This document shows positions 1 through 6,086 of a stretch of DNA of 7,978 nucleotides, piece after piece. The first letter of the stretch is position 1. The number at the start of each line of letters is the position of its first letter. This DNA is from Actinomycetes bacterium. Lineage in GTDB: Bacteria; Actinomycetota; Acidimicrobiia; Acidimicrobiales; Acidimicrobiaceae. The stretch covers positions 1 to 7,978 of the forward strand of contig JAKASN010000066.1 of assembly GCA_021819025.1 (NCBI GenBank). Reading direction: 5' to 3'. A program made the position numbers and the translations under genes. A model generated the notes under the pieces. That model saw nothing but the letters and a program-made list of their open reading frames with translations. It did not search any database and had not been told where the DNA came from.

Positions 1-161
1 GATCTGTCCGCCACGTCGAGATGCCTGCCTCGCCCGAAACGGTCTGGATGGCGATTCAAAAAGGTTCTCAGGCCTCCCTCTGGCACGAACCTCCGCAAAT
101 ATTCCAAGAGATCCTCGCCTCCAAGCCATCCGAGCAAGCCCCCGCAGAGGTGGACATCTAA
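1..161 (+). CDS. C-terminal fragment of a probable molybdenum-hydroxylase large subunit (CoxL/xanthine dehydrogenase-like)
   Basis: Reading from base 3, an open frame of 52 codons runs to a TAA at 159-161; the start lies beyond the left edge. The stretch EMPASPETVWMAIQKG resembles the motif near the C-terminus of aerobic carbon monoxide dehydrogenase/xanthine dehydrogenase large subunits, where a 'D/E-MPATPERVW-AI' pattern is common. Those enzymes bind molybdopterin cytosine dinucleotide and hydroxylate substrates or oxidise CO with partner FeS and FAD subunits. Here about 36 more residues follow, including an acidic, Pro/Ala-rich tail (SEQAPAEVDI). The gene is convergent with the next gene, with 58 nt between the stops. 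The frame is well supported, but the family call rests on one short motif. An SRPBCC-type (CoxG-like) protein, which also uses 'P-VW-A' motifs, is possible, although there the motif is usually N-terminal. Confidence 0.45.
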   Translation, partial: SVRHVEMPASPETVWMAIQKGSQASLWHEPPQIFQEILASKPSEQAPAEVDI

Positions 162-201
162 GCCGCCCACGAAGTTTGCCACTCGGCGAAAATCGAGGAA
201 T

Positions 202-225
202 CGCTAGGTAAAAGGCGAGCTAGCG
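202..225 (-). terminator. Possible hairpin terminator overlapping the stop of the 3-hydroxybutyryl-CoA dehydrogenase gene
   Basis: A perfect 6-bp inverted repeat, CGCTAG (202-207) and CTAGCG (220-225), has a 12-nt loop. Read on the minus strand it spans the TAG stop of the dehydrogenase (220-222) and is followed by a moderately T-rich stretch (ATTCCTCGATTTTCG). It is the only clear dyad in the 58-nt convergent gap. The stem is short and the loop long, so this is a weak terminator candidate. Confidence 0.3.
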
Positions 226-1080
226 CGGCTTGTACTCGTAGAATCCCCGACCACTTTTGCGACCGAGAAGACCAGCTTCGACCATCCGCAGTAGTAACGG
301 AGGCGGTGCGTAGAGCTGCTCTTTGAACTCCTGGTAAAGGGAGTCCGCGACTGCCATCGTAGTGTCTAGTCCGATGAGATCACAAAGAGCGAGCGGCCCC
401 ATAGGGTGCGCGCATCCTTCCACCATCCCGGTATCGATATCCTCTACGGTGGCAAAGCCCGACTCCATCATGCGAATCGCCGAGAGAATGTAGGGAATCA
501 AAAGTGCATTGACGATGAAGCCGGCGCGATCCTTGGAGTGGATGACGTGTTTACCGAGTGCCTCGGAGGCGAAGTCTGCAGCACGCTCGGCGACTGCCTC
601 GGAAGTGAGCAGGGAGGTCACCAGCTCGACAAGTGGCAAGACCGGCACCGGATTAAAGAAGTGTATCCCAATAACCTGCTCGGGTCGTTTTGTCGCTACG
701 CCGAGCTTCATAATCGGGATCGAGGAGGTATTAGAGGCGAGAATGGCACTTGGTGACTGCACCACCTCATCGAGGGCGTGAAACACCGCGACTTTTGCCG
801 CCTCATTCTCCACAATCGCCTCGACAACAAGGTCGCGATCGAAATGAGCGCCCAAGTCAGTCTCAAAACTGATCCTCGAACGGGCGGCTTCCAACTCGGC
901 TTCCGTGATCTTGTTGGCCCTAAGCGCACGAGCAAGCGAGCTCTCGATACGCGCCTGGCCACGCTTCAATGCTTCGGCATCTGCTTCGGTTGCCACTACG
1001 TTGATCCCATGCCTGGCTGCGACTTCGGCAATTCCCGAACCCATGAGCCCACAGCCGACCACACCAATTTTCTCTATCAA
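220..1080 (-). CDS. hbd: 3-hydroxybutyryl-CoA dehydrogenase (3-hydroxyacyl-CoA dehydrogenase family)
   Basis: This 286-residue cytoplasmic enzyme oxidises (S)-3-hydroxybutyryl-CoA to acetoacetyl-CoA with NAD(P), or runs in reverse, in short-chain beta-oxidation, butyrate or PHB metabolism. The N-terminal Rossmann domain opens with GVVGCGLMGSGIAE (residues 6-19), the GxGxxG dinucleotide loop. The catalytic set of the family is complete: Ser119 (ASNTSS), His140 and Asn143 (GIHFFNPVPVLPLVE), Glu152 and Asn191 (AGFIVNALL). The C-terminal dimer domain carries GCAHPMGPLALCDLIGLD (222-239) and ends with GRKSGRGFYEY. The length matches stand-alone single-domain dehydrogenases such as mycobacterial FadB2. 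The start is TTG at 1078-1080, because the next ATG lies inside the nucleotide loop and AGAGG sits 6 nt upstream. It is probably the second gene of an operon with the acyl-CoA dehydrogenase upstream (56-nt gap). The substrate chain length is inferred from family; 3-hydroxyacyl-CoAs longer than C4 are possible. Confidence 0.93.
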   Translation of the reverse strand: MIEKIGVVGCGLMGSGIAEVAARHGINVVATEADAEALKRGQARIESSLARALRANKITEAELEAARSRISFETDLGAHFDRDLVVEAIVENEAAKVAVFHALDEVVQSPSAILASNTSSIPIMKLGVATKRPEQVIGIHFFNPVPVLPLVELVTSLLTSEAVAERAADFASEALGKHVIHSKDRAGFIVNALLIPYILSAIRMMESGFATVEDIDTGMVEGCAHPMGPLALCDLIGLDTTMAVADSLYQEFKEQLYAPPPLLLRMVEAGLLGRKSGRGFYEYKPR

Positions 1081-1086
1081 CTTCTG

Positions 1087-1091
1087 CCTCT
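1087..1091 (-). promoter_or_regulatory. Shine-Dalgarno deciding the TTG start of the 3-hydroxybutyryl-CoA dehydrogenase
   Basis: On the minus strand AGAGG lies 6 nt before TTG (1078-1080). The protein needs this start to keep the beta-strand before the GxGxxG loop, so the TTG start is well supported. Confidence 0.6.
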
Positions 1092-1136
1092 TTTAATCCT
1101 CAACGACTTTCATGCCAGCATCTCAAGGCACTTCCT

Positions 1137-2279
1137 CTAGCCAATTACCCGCTTAGCGACAACCACGCGTTGAATCTGATTGGTTCCTTCGTAGATCTGA
1201 GTGATCTTGGCGTCTCTCATAAAGCGCTCCATGGGAAAGTCCTTGGTAAAGCCATATCCGCCCAAAAGCTGCAGCGCGTCGACCACCACTGACATCGCAG
1301 AGTCCGAGGCAAAACACTTTGCCATGGCACCGATCTTGGATAGCTCCCCATCGGGGTCGGAATCTACCAGCGAGCACGCCCGGTAGACCAGTCCCCGCGA
1401 GGCCTCGATCTTGGTCGCCATGTCCGCCACCATGAACTGCAGCCCCTGGAAGTCCGCAATGGGATGACCGAACTGATTGCGATTACGCATGTAATTTATC
1501 GCGTAATCCAGGGCTCCCTGGGCAATGCCAACCGCCTGGGCGCCTATCGTGGGCCGCGAACGATCGAGCGTGCCCATGGCGATATAGAAGCCTTGCCCCT
1601 CTTCGCCGATGAGATTCTCTGCCGGCACTCGCACATGGTCAAGGAGAATCTCACCGGTCGGCGATCCACGCAGGCCCATCTTGCTCTCAAGTTTGGTTAC
1701 CTGGACACCCCAGGCTGCCTCCACCAGAAAAGCGCTGATTCCGCGATGTCCCGCCGAAGGATTCGTTTTGGCGAAAACAGTGTAAGTGTCGGAAATCCCC
1801 GCATTTGTGATCCAGTACTTCGATCCGTTGAGAACATAGCTGTCACCGTCGCGCGTCGCGGTGGTCTTCATCGCGGCTACGTCACTTCCCGCGTCAGCCT
1901 CCGACAAGGCGTAGGACGCCTGGGCCTCGCCGGACGCGATCCGAGGCAGGTACTTGTTTTTCAAGAATTCCGAGCCCCAGTAGATGATGGGGATACTGCC
2001 CAACTTGGAGATCAGCATCGCGAGCGACGTCGAGGCACATACCCGGGCGAGCTCCTCGGCCATGATCGCTTGGGTGACATGATCGGCACCCGAACCACCA
2101 TATGCAGCAGGAATTCCCAGGCTTGGAAGTTCCATGGCCACACAATCTTTGAAGTTGTCCCAAGAGAACTTGCCCTCTCGGTCCACCGCCTCAGCTCGTG
2201 GGGCGATTTTTGACTCGGCGAAGTCACGCATCACTGCTTGAAATTGCTTTTGCTCTTCGGTTAATTGGAAAACACTCAC
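1137..2279 (-). CDS. Short-chain acyl-CoA dehydrogenase (butyryl-CoA dehydrogenase-like, FAD)
   Basis: This flavoenzyme takes an acyl-CoA to the trans-2-enoyl-CoA and passes electrons to ETF. From the preferred GTG at 2277-2279 it is 380 residues, the usual family size. Three domains are visible: N-terminal helices (MSVFQLTEEQ onward), the central beta domain with YALSEADAGSD (123-133) and WITNA (156-160) for FAD/acyl contacts, and C-terminal helices with RNRNQFG (265-271), LGGYGFTKDFPMERFMRDAK (339-358) and IYEGTNQIQR. Glu364 in that last motif is the expected catalytic base. A frame-compatible GTG at 2337-2339 would add 20 residues (LALDGGGLSSERFGDKIDSV) that do not look like the family and has no ribosome site; the shorter start has only a weak GGTGA 13 nt upstream. 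It is followed by the 3-hydroxybutyryl-CoA dehydrogenase, so the pair makes a partial beta-oxidation unit. Short-chain or branched-chain (isobutyryl/2-methylbutyryl) specificity cannot be separated by eye. Confidence 0.93.
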   Translation of the reverse strand: MSVFQLTEEQKQFQAVMRDFAESKIAPRAEAVDREGKFSWDNFKDCVAMELPSLGIPAAYGGSGADHVTQAIMAEELARVCASTSLAMLISKLGSIPIIYWGSEFLKNKYLPRIASGEAQASYALSEADAGSDVAAMKTTATRDGDSYVLNGSKYWITNAGISDTYTVFAKTNPSAGHRGISAFLVEAAWGVQVTKLESKMGLRGSPTGEILLDHVRVPAENLIGEEGQGFYIAMGTLDRSRPTIGAQAVGIAQGALDYAINYMRNRNQFGHPIADFQGLQFMVADMATKIEASRGLVYRACSLVDSDPDGELSKIGAMAKCFASDSAMSVVVDALQLLGGYGFTKDFPMERFMRDAKITQIYEGTNQIQRVVVAKRVIG

Positions 2280-2400
2280 AGAGTCGATCTTGTCACCAAA
2301 TCGCTCCGATGACAAACCGCCGCCATCCAGAGCGAGCACGAAAGTGGTTTCGAGGCAAACTTTCGCATCTCAGACGAGTAATATCAGTTATGGTTTTGAG

Positions 2401-2412
2401 GGATCCGGATCC
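2401..2412. repeat. Perfect 12-bp palindrome in the divergent promoter region
   Basis: GGATCCGGATCC equals its own reverse complement and is also a tandem direct repeat of GGATCC, followed at once by a partial third copy (GGCGATCC, 2413-2420). It lies 50 nt before the start of the plus-strand dehydrogenase. It is a candidate operator, although 12 bp without a spacer is shorter than most known operators. Confidence 0.35.
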
Positions 2413-2452
2413 GGCGATCCCCGTCTCCGCTACTTGAAACACTTTTTCCATG

Positions 2453-2456
2453 GGAG
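2453..2456 (+). promoter_or_regulatory. Shine-Dalgarno deciding the start of the second acyl-CoA dehydrogenase
   Basis: GGAG (within GGGAG, 2452-2456) is 5 nt before ATG 2462-2464. The in-frame ATG at 2450-2452 has no ribosome site upstream and overlaps this one, so 2462 is preferred. Confidence 0.55.
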
Positions 2457-2461
2457 CCTCG

Positions 2462-3682
2462 ATGTCAGCGACGAATGCGACCGCCACAACAGAGCACGAT
2501 CAAGTTGATCTCGTCAGAGAACGTGTCGCTGAGCTTGTCAATAATTTTCCCCCCAACAAAGTCACCGCGGAACAGTTTTGGGGCGCACAGTATGACCTTG
2601 GTCTGGCTTGGGTGCACTTTCCGGTAGGCCTGGGCGGACTTGGCGTCTCCCCTTCACTGGGAGAGTATGTAGTCACGACGCTACGCTCCGCAGGCGCACC
2701 CTTTAGCTTTATGCGCAATCCCATCGGTATCGGAATGGGCGCACCGACACTTGTCACCCACGGAAGTCGCGAACTCGCCTCGAGGCTTTTGCGGCCCATG
2801 TTCACCTGCGAGCACATCTGGTGCCAGCTTTTCTCAGAGCCGAACGCCGGTAGTGACGTGGCATCGCTTGCCACCAGAGCTGAGCGCGACGGTGATGAAT
2901 GGATTATCAATGGACAGAAGGTCTGGACCACGCTAGCCCACGTCTCCAAGTGGGGCATGCTCATCGCGCGCAGTGACCCTTCGGTTCCCAAACATGCCGG
3001 TATGACCTACTTCGTCTTTGACATGGGCTCACCCGGAGTTGAGGTACGGCCACTGCGCCAGATGACTGGCGAAGCCGAGTTCAACGAGGTCTACTTGAAT
3101 AATCTTCGCATACCCGACTCCCAACGCCTCGGCGACATCGGAAAAGGTTGGAGCGTGGCCATCACCACGCTCATGAACGAACGCGTCTCCATCGGCGGCA
3201 ACCTCGCCCAGCGCGGATCTGGGACCATCGCTGAGGCGGTGAAGCTCTGGAATTCATCGAAGCACCAAACGGCGGCGCACCGGGACGAACTGTTGCGTCT
3301 CTGGGTGGACGCCGAGGTCAATCGCCTCACCAACATCCGTGCTGCGCAACTGCGAAGCGCTGGAAATCCCGGACCAGAAGGGTCTGTGGCTAAGCTGGCT
3401 TACGCCGAACTCAACAAGGACATCTACTCGTTTTGCATGAACCTCCTCGGCGCAGCTGGGCTCGAATATCCCAGTTATGAAATGAGACGCCCAGAAATAG
3501 CGGGCGTCACCGAGCGCGGAGACCGCAACATCGCGAAGATGTTTCTGCGTTCACGAGCAAATTCCATCGAAGGTGGCACATCGGAGATCATGCGCAACAT
3601 CCTCGGCGAGCGGGTCCTCGGTCTTCCCGGCGAGCCGCGCTCCGATAAGGATCTTCCCTGGAGCCAGATTCCAAAAAACTAG
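2462..3682 (+). CDS. Acyl-CoA dehydrogenase, actinobacterial FadE type
   Basis: This 406-residue FAD-dependent acyl-CoA dehydrogenase is from a different clade than the minus-strand one. Visible motifs are FSEPNAGSDVASL (124-136, FAD/acyl binding), INGQKVWTT (149-157), the FDMGSPGVEVRPLRQMTG stretch of the beta domain (186-203), and near the C-terminus RSRANSIEGGTSEIMRNILG (363-382). Glu370 in that motif aligns with the usual catalytic base, followed by RVLGLPGEPR and a final DLPW. This C-terminal pattern is typical of mycobacterial/actinobacterial FadE proteins, several of which act on steroid side chains, branched or other bulky acyl-CoAs. The usual GGYG loop is replaced by LLGAAGLEYPSYEMRRPE (328-345). 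No paired FadE subunit lies next to it in the same direction, so an obligate heterotetramer of the ChsE type is not indicated here. The substrate is unknown. It is divergent from the minus operon and may be co-regulated with it. Confidence 0.92.
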   Translation: MSATNATATTEHDQVDLVRERVAELVNNFPPNKVTAEQFWGAQYDLGLAWVHFPVGLGGLGVSPSLGEYVVTTLRSAGAPFSFMRNPIGIGMGAPTLVTHGSRELASRLLRPMFTCEHIWCQLFSEPNAGSDVASLATRAERDGDEWIINGQKVWTTLAHVSKWGMLIARSDPSVPKHAGMTYFVFDMGSPGVEVRPLRQMTGEAEFNEVYLNNLRIPDSQRLGDIGKGWSVAITTLMNERVSIGGNLAQRGSGTIAEAVKLWNSSKHQTAAHRDELLRLWVDAEVNRLTNIRAAQLRSAGNPGPEGSVAKLAYAELNKDIYSFCMNLLGAAGLEYPSYEMRRPEIAGVTERGDRNIAKMFLRSRANSIEGGTSEIMRNILGERVLGLPGEPRSDKDLPWSQIPKN

Positions 3683-3795
3683 CGGGCCCGAACTCCTCGC
3701 TGGCAGCTCCGCCAGTCTTGTGCAGCTAAAGTTTCGCAGTGGCGAATCATCAAAGAAATTGTTGAGCTTTCTTATGCAACCGGGAGGAAATCTGC
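3683..3795 (+). other. Intergenic gap between acyl-CoA dehydrogenase and DyP peroxidase
   Basis: This 113-nt spacer has two short hairpins, CTGGC/GCCAG around 3700-3716 and TTCGC/GCGAA around 3732-3745, neither with a U-tract. It ends in the strong ribosome site of the peroxidase. No convincing promoter was found, so co-transcription with the dehydrogenase cannot be decided. Confidence 0.3.
3782..3787 (+). promoter_or_regulatory. Strong Shine-Dalgarno of the DyP peroxidase
   Basis: GGGAGG followed by AAA lies 8 nt before ATG 3796-3798. It is the best ribosome site in the window, suggests efficient translation and fixes the start. Confidence 0.7.
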
Positions 3796-4698
3796 ATGGC
3801 ATTGCCCCAACCGGGAATCTTCGCTCTAGGTGCCAACGCGCACTGTTTTTGCGAATTCAATGCCTCGGACAGATCCGACGAAGCGGACCTCGTTCGCATC
3901 GCCGCTGAGCTCGTCACCGCAAATACCACGGTTTCCGGTGTCAATCTTGTCATCGGGATCAGACCCTCTTTGTGGAACCAGCTCGCCACTGTCGTGGTCG
4001 ATGTCAGAGACTTTCCAGACGGAATTGTCGGCCCCGACGGATTCGAGATGCCCGCGACACAGGCCGATATCTGGCTATGGATCTCGGGGGCATCCCAAGA
4101 CTTGGTATTTGACGCTGCCAGAGGTGCATCAAAGGCACTCATGGCGACCGCGACGCTGGTCCGCAGTAAAAACGGCTGGCCCTACCATCGCAATCAGGAC
4201 TTAACCGGATTCATCGACGGGACTGAAAACCCCCCCATCCCTCACGCACCGTCGGTAGCATTATTCGGCGATACCGAGCGAGCAGCTGGGTCCAGCGTGG
4301 CTCTCGTGCAAGAATGGCATCACGATCTCGAAGCCTTCGAGAAGCTCGATGGCCCCGCGCAGGAGCGCGTCTTTGGTCGCACCAAGTCCGACAGCACCGA
4401 GTTCGACGATGAGTCGATGCCCCACGACGCCCACGTCTCGAGAACTTCGATAAAAAGTGGCGGCAGTACCCTGGAGATCTTTCGGAGGTCCGTCCCCTAC
4501 GGGGATCCCTCGGACCACGGCTTGGTCTTCATTGCTTTCACCCATGACCAGGCGAGAATCACCACCATGCTCAAGCGTATGGCTGGCCAAGAAGATGGCC
4601 TCCGCGATGCATTGACTCGATATAGCACCCCGTTATCGGGCTCTTACTTCTTCATCCCGGCACCAAATCTCCTCGAGGAGTTCGTCTCGGAGACCTAA
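3796..4698 (+). CDS. DyP-type haem peroxidase (YfeX/DypB-like)
   Basis: This 300-residue dye-decolourising peroxidase uses haem b and H2O2 to oxidise dyes, phenolics, Mn(II) or porphyrinogens, depending on the member. The family fingerprint is GFIDGTENP (138-146) with distal Asp141. The proximal haem ligand is His213 in DAHVSRTS, and the distal arginine is Arg230 in IFRRSVPYG. Spacing between these residues matches the compact bacterial YfeX/DypB class, about 300 residues long. The second-shell position that is Asn in Rhodococcus DypB (Asn246) appears to be Ser232 here. There is no signal peptide or twin-arginine motif, so it should be cytoplasmic. The C-terminus (NLLEEFVSET) does not look like an encapsulin cargo peptide and no encapsulin gene is nearby. 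The physiological substrate is unknown. The frame from its TAA stays open into the next gene, but this is probably chance. Confidence 0.93.
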   Translation: MALPQPGIFALGANAHCFCEFNASDRSDEADLVRIAAELVTANTTVSGVNLVIGIRPSLWNQLATVVVDVRDFPDGIVGPDGFEMPATQADIWLWISGASQDLVFDAARGASKALMATATLVRSKNGWPYHRNQDLTGFIDGTENPPIPHAPSVALFGDTERAAGSSVALVQEWHHDLEAFEKLDGPAQERVFGRTKSDSTEFDDESMPHDAHVSRTSIKSGGSTLEIFRRSVPYGDPSDHGLVFIAFTHDQARITTMLKRMAGQEDGLRDALTRYSTPLSGSYFFIPAPNLLEEFVSET

Positions 4699-4806
4699 AC
4701 GCCTCCATGGGCGGCTGGCACCGAACGCTGCGGCACCGTACTAAGAAATCTCTTCATTTCCCTCACGGCACTACGCACTATTGCCATTTTTCGCCTCTTT
4801 ATAGAT
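4699..4806 (+). other. Intergenic gap before the membrane protein/sigma factor pair
   Basis: This 108-nt gap shows no terminator for the peroxidase and no Shine-Dalgarno before ATG 4807. TTGCCA (4781-4786) and TATAGA (4800-4805) resemble -35 and -10 boxes but are only 13 nt apart, and TATAGA would put the transcript start inside the gene. A 7-bp direct repeat GGCACCG occurs at 4717-4723 and 4732-4738. Nothing here is firm. Confidence 0.3.
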
Positions 4807-6057
4807 ATGGACGAATCCGAGCAATCCCCCCACCATGCAATAGACCCATCTCTTAGCCAGGCCGACCTGGATACGGCTTTAAGCAACGTCATCGCCAAAG
4901 TGCACTCCAAGAACCGCCGACTCACCGTCCTCGGAGCGAGCGCCTCTGCGGTGGCGTTGGTGGCCATCGTCGCTGCTGCGGTCGGATTTAGCTCAAACAG
5001 TAGCCTCTCGAGCGCTTCGACGCGCCTGAGTCCCTCCACGGCTGGGGCTTCAGCCTCGCCATCGCCAAACCAATCCACGCTGTCGAAGGCACCGGCGAGT
5101 AGCCCCAACATAGCCACCGCAAGGGGTGCGGTTATCACGCGTAGAACTGCGTCAGGAATCATTATCCAAGCACAACCTGCCATTGCTTATCCCTACGTCA
5201 CAGCATGCTCCTCGGCCAATCAAGGCACTACCCCTGCGGTGCTTCCCGGCTCGACCGGCGCGGCTTCAAGCGCCGGAGCAAGTGCATCATCGGGATACGC
5301 CACCTCATCGGGCGCGCCGCTCACAGGCTCGCAAAGCTCGGGAACGATTTCCACTTATCCGCCCGAGACCACGCCATCGGTAGAGGTGACTACCGCCGAT
5401 CCGCCGAGCACCGTGCCGGTGACACTTCCCACCCCCATCACAACGCCGATACTTCCGTGTAACGTTGCCCCGGCAATTGTCGCACCGGGATTGAAAATAA
5501 CCGCCATCGCTCCCGATGGCAGCTCCGCCACTTTTGAGACACCGATCCCAACCGGGGGCAATACCTCAAGCAGTCCCGCGCTCATCGGAGCATTTTGGAC
5601 TCTCGATTCCCACGAGGTCCTGGTGGTCGCTTTGCTTACTACTAGCCCCACCGACTCGGTCTCACTACTTGATCCTTCCTCGAAAACCCTCGACTCCACC
5701 ACAGCCCAACTCAGCACATCTCCGCTATGGGACACTTCAGGAACTTGGGAGATCGTTGCCGCCGAACTGCCCCCGTCTACGAGTGGCGCCTGCAGCGTTC
5801 CAAACAGTTACAGCCTGAAGGTAGAGTCCTCGGCCTCTGGGGCACTGTCGACCTTGGCGTTGCCGGCCGAGTCTTCGCCAACGTCCCAGCCGTGTGCTTC
5901 ACTGCAGATCAACACCACGTTTTCCCTTCCCCTCACAAGTCCTCCACTCCCCACTCCTGGTGCCACCCTGCCACCATCCACAGTTCCGTCCACTGGCAGC
6001 GGATACGGCGCACCATCACAGCCAACAGTTTTACCAAGCTCTTCTTCGTCGAGTTAA
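4807..6057 (+). CDS. Single-pass membrane protein with Ser/Thr/Pro-rich outer region; putative anti-sigma factor/sensor
   Basis: I do not recognise a family. The 416 residues split into a short cytoplasmic segment (1-38; acidic, helical LSQADLDTALSNVIAKVH, then basic SKNRR), one hydrophobic helix (about 41-60, rich in Ala/Val), and about 350 residues outside. The outer part is a low-complexity Ser/Thr/Pro/Ala stretch (61-215), a more ordered, probably beta-rich section (about 228-370) with hydrophobic strands such as EVLVVALL and TWEIVAAEL, then a second Pro/Thr-rich stretch ending in six serines. Four cysteines (134, 218, 329, 363) all lie outside and could form two disulfides. There is no HxxxCxxC zinc anti-sigma motif. 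Orientation follows the positive-inside rule. An ECF sigma gene begins 29 nt downstream, so a role as membrane anchor and sensor for that sigma factor is the natural inference, though the order is the reverse of the usual sigma then anti-sigma. ATG 4807 is the only in-frame standard start before the helix and has no ribosome site. Confidence 0.8.
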   Translation: MDESEQSPHHAIDPSLSQADLDTALSNVIAKVHSKNRRLTVLGASASAVALVAIVAAAVGFSSNSSLSSASTRLSPSTAGASASPSPNQSTLSKAPASSPNIATARGAVITRRTASGIIIQAQPAIAYPYVTACSSANQGTTPAVLPGSTGAASSAGASASSGYATSSGAPLTGSQSSGTISTYPPETTPSVEVTTADPPSTVPVTLPTPITTPILPCNVAPAIVAPGLKITAIAPDGSSATFETPIPTGGNTSSSPALIGAFWTLDSHEVLVVALLTTSPTDSVSLLDPSSKTLDSTTAQLSTSPLWDTSGTWEIVAAELPPSTSGACSVPNSYSLKVESSASGALSTLALPAESSPTSQPCASLQINTTFSLPLTSPPLPTPGATLPPSTVPSTGSGYGAPSQPTVLPSSSSSS

Positions 6058-6086
6058 CAAGTCTTTCAACATATAGTGCGGGGGAG

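Larger units (their letters stand above)
2280..2461. promoter_or_regulatory. Divergent intergenic control region between the two acyl-CoA dehydrogenases
   Basis: This 182-nt gap must hold both outward promoters. The AT-rich core at 2379-2384 (TAATAT) is a possible -10 element for the plus gene, but no good -35 was found 16-18 nt before it. An inverted repeat GAAAGT (2340-2345)/ACTTTC (2359-2364) with a 13-nt spacer has a nested GTTT (2347-2350)/AAAC (2357-2360). A perfect 12-bp palindrome sits at 2401-2412. Either repeat could be a dimeric regulator site, for example for a TetR-type fatty-acid regulator, but no regulator gene is in the window. Promoter positions remain uncertain. Confidence 0.4.

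Noticed and set aside
1464..2213. 249-codon open frame on the plus strand
   Set aside because: It is antisense to the acyl-CoA dehydrogenase, whose motifs are complete over this range; no domain is recognisable in the shadow.
2500..2991. 163-codon minus-strand open frame
   Set aside because: It lies opposite the FadE-type dehydrogenase and reads as low-complexity Ser/Pro-rich antisense.
4651..4698. Encapsulin cargo-loading peptide at the end of the DyP peroxidase
   Set aside because: The C-terminal residues NLLEEFVSET do not match the usual Gly/Leu-rich cargo tag and no encapsulin gene is present.
4723..4740. GAAC...CGTA resembling an autoregulated ECF promoter upstream of the membrane protein/sigma pair
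   Set aside because: The spacer is only 10 nt, whereas ECF promoters have about 16-17 nt between these elements.
4696..4809. Open frame continuing from the DyP stop into the membrane protein (36 codons without a stop), suggesting a readthrough fusion
   Set aside because: Thirty-six stop-free codons in GC-rich DNA are not rare, no recoding signal was seen around the TAA, and a cytoplasmic haem enzyme fused to this protein has no support.
4695..5183. 162-codon open frame on the minus strand
   Set aside because: It lies opposite the membrane protein gene and overlaps the DyP stop; composition and sequence look like an antisense shadow of the Ser/Ala-rich coding strand.
5727..6086. 120-codon upstream extension of the sigma factor frame
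   Set aside because: It overlaps the membrane protein gene in another frame and has no sigma-like sequence; the real product begins at ATG 6087.
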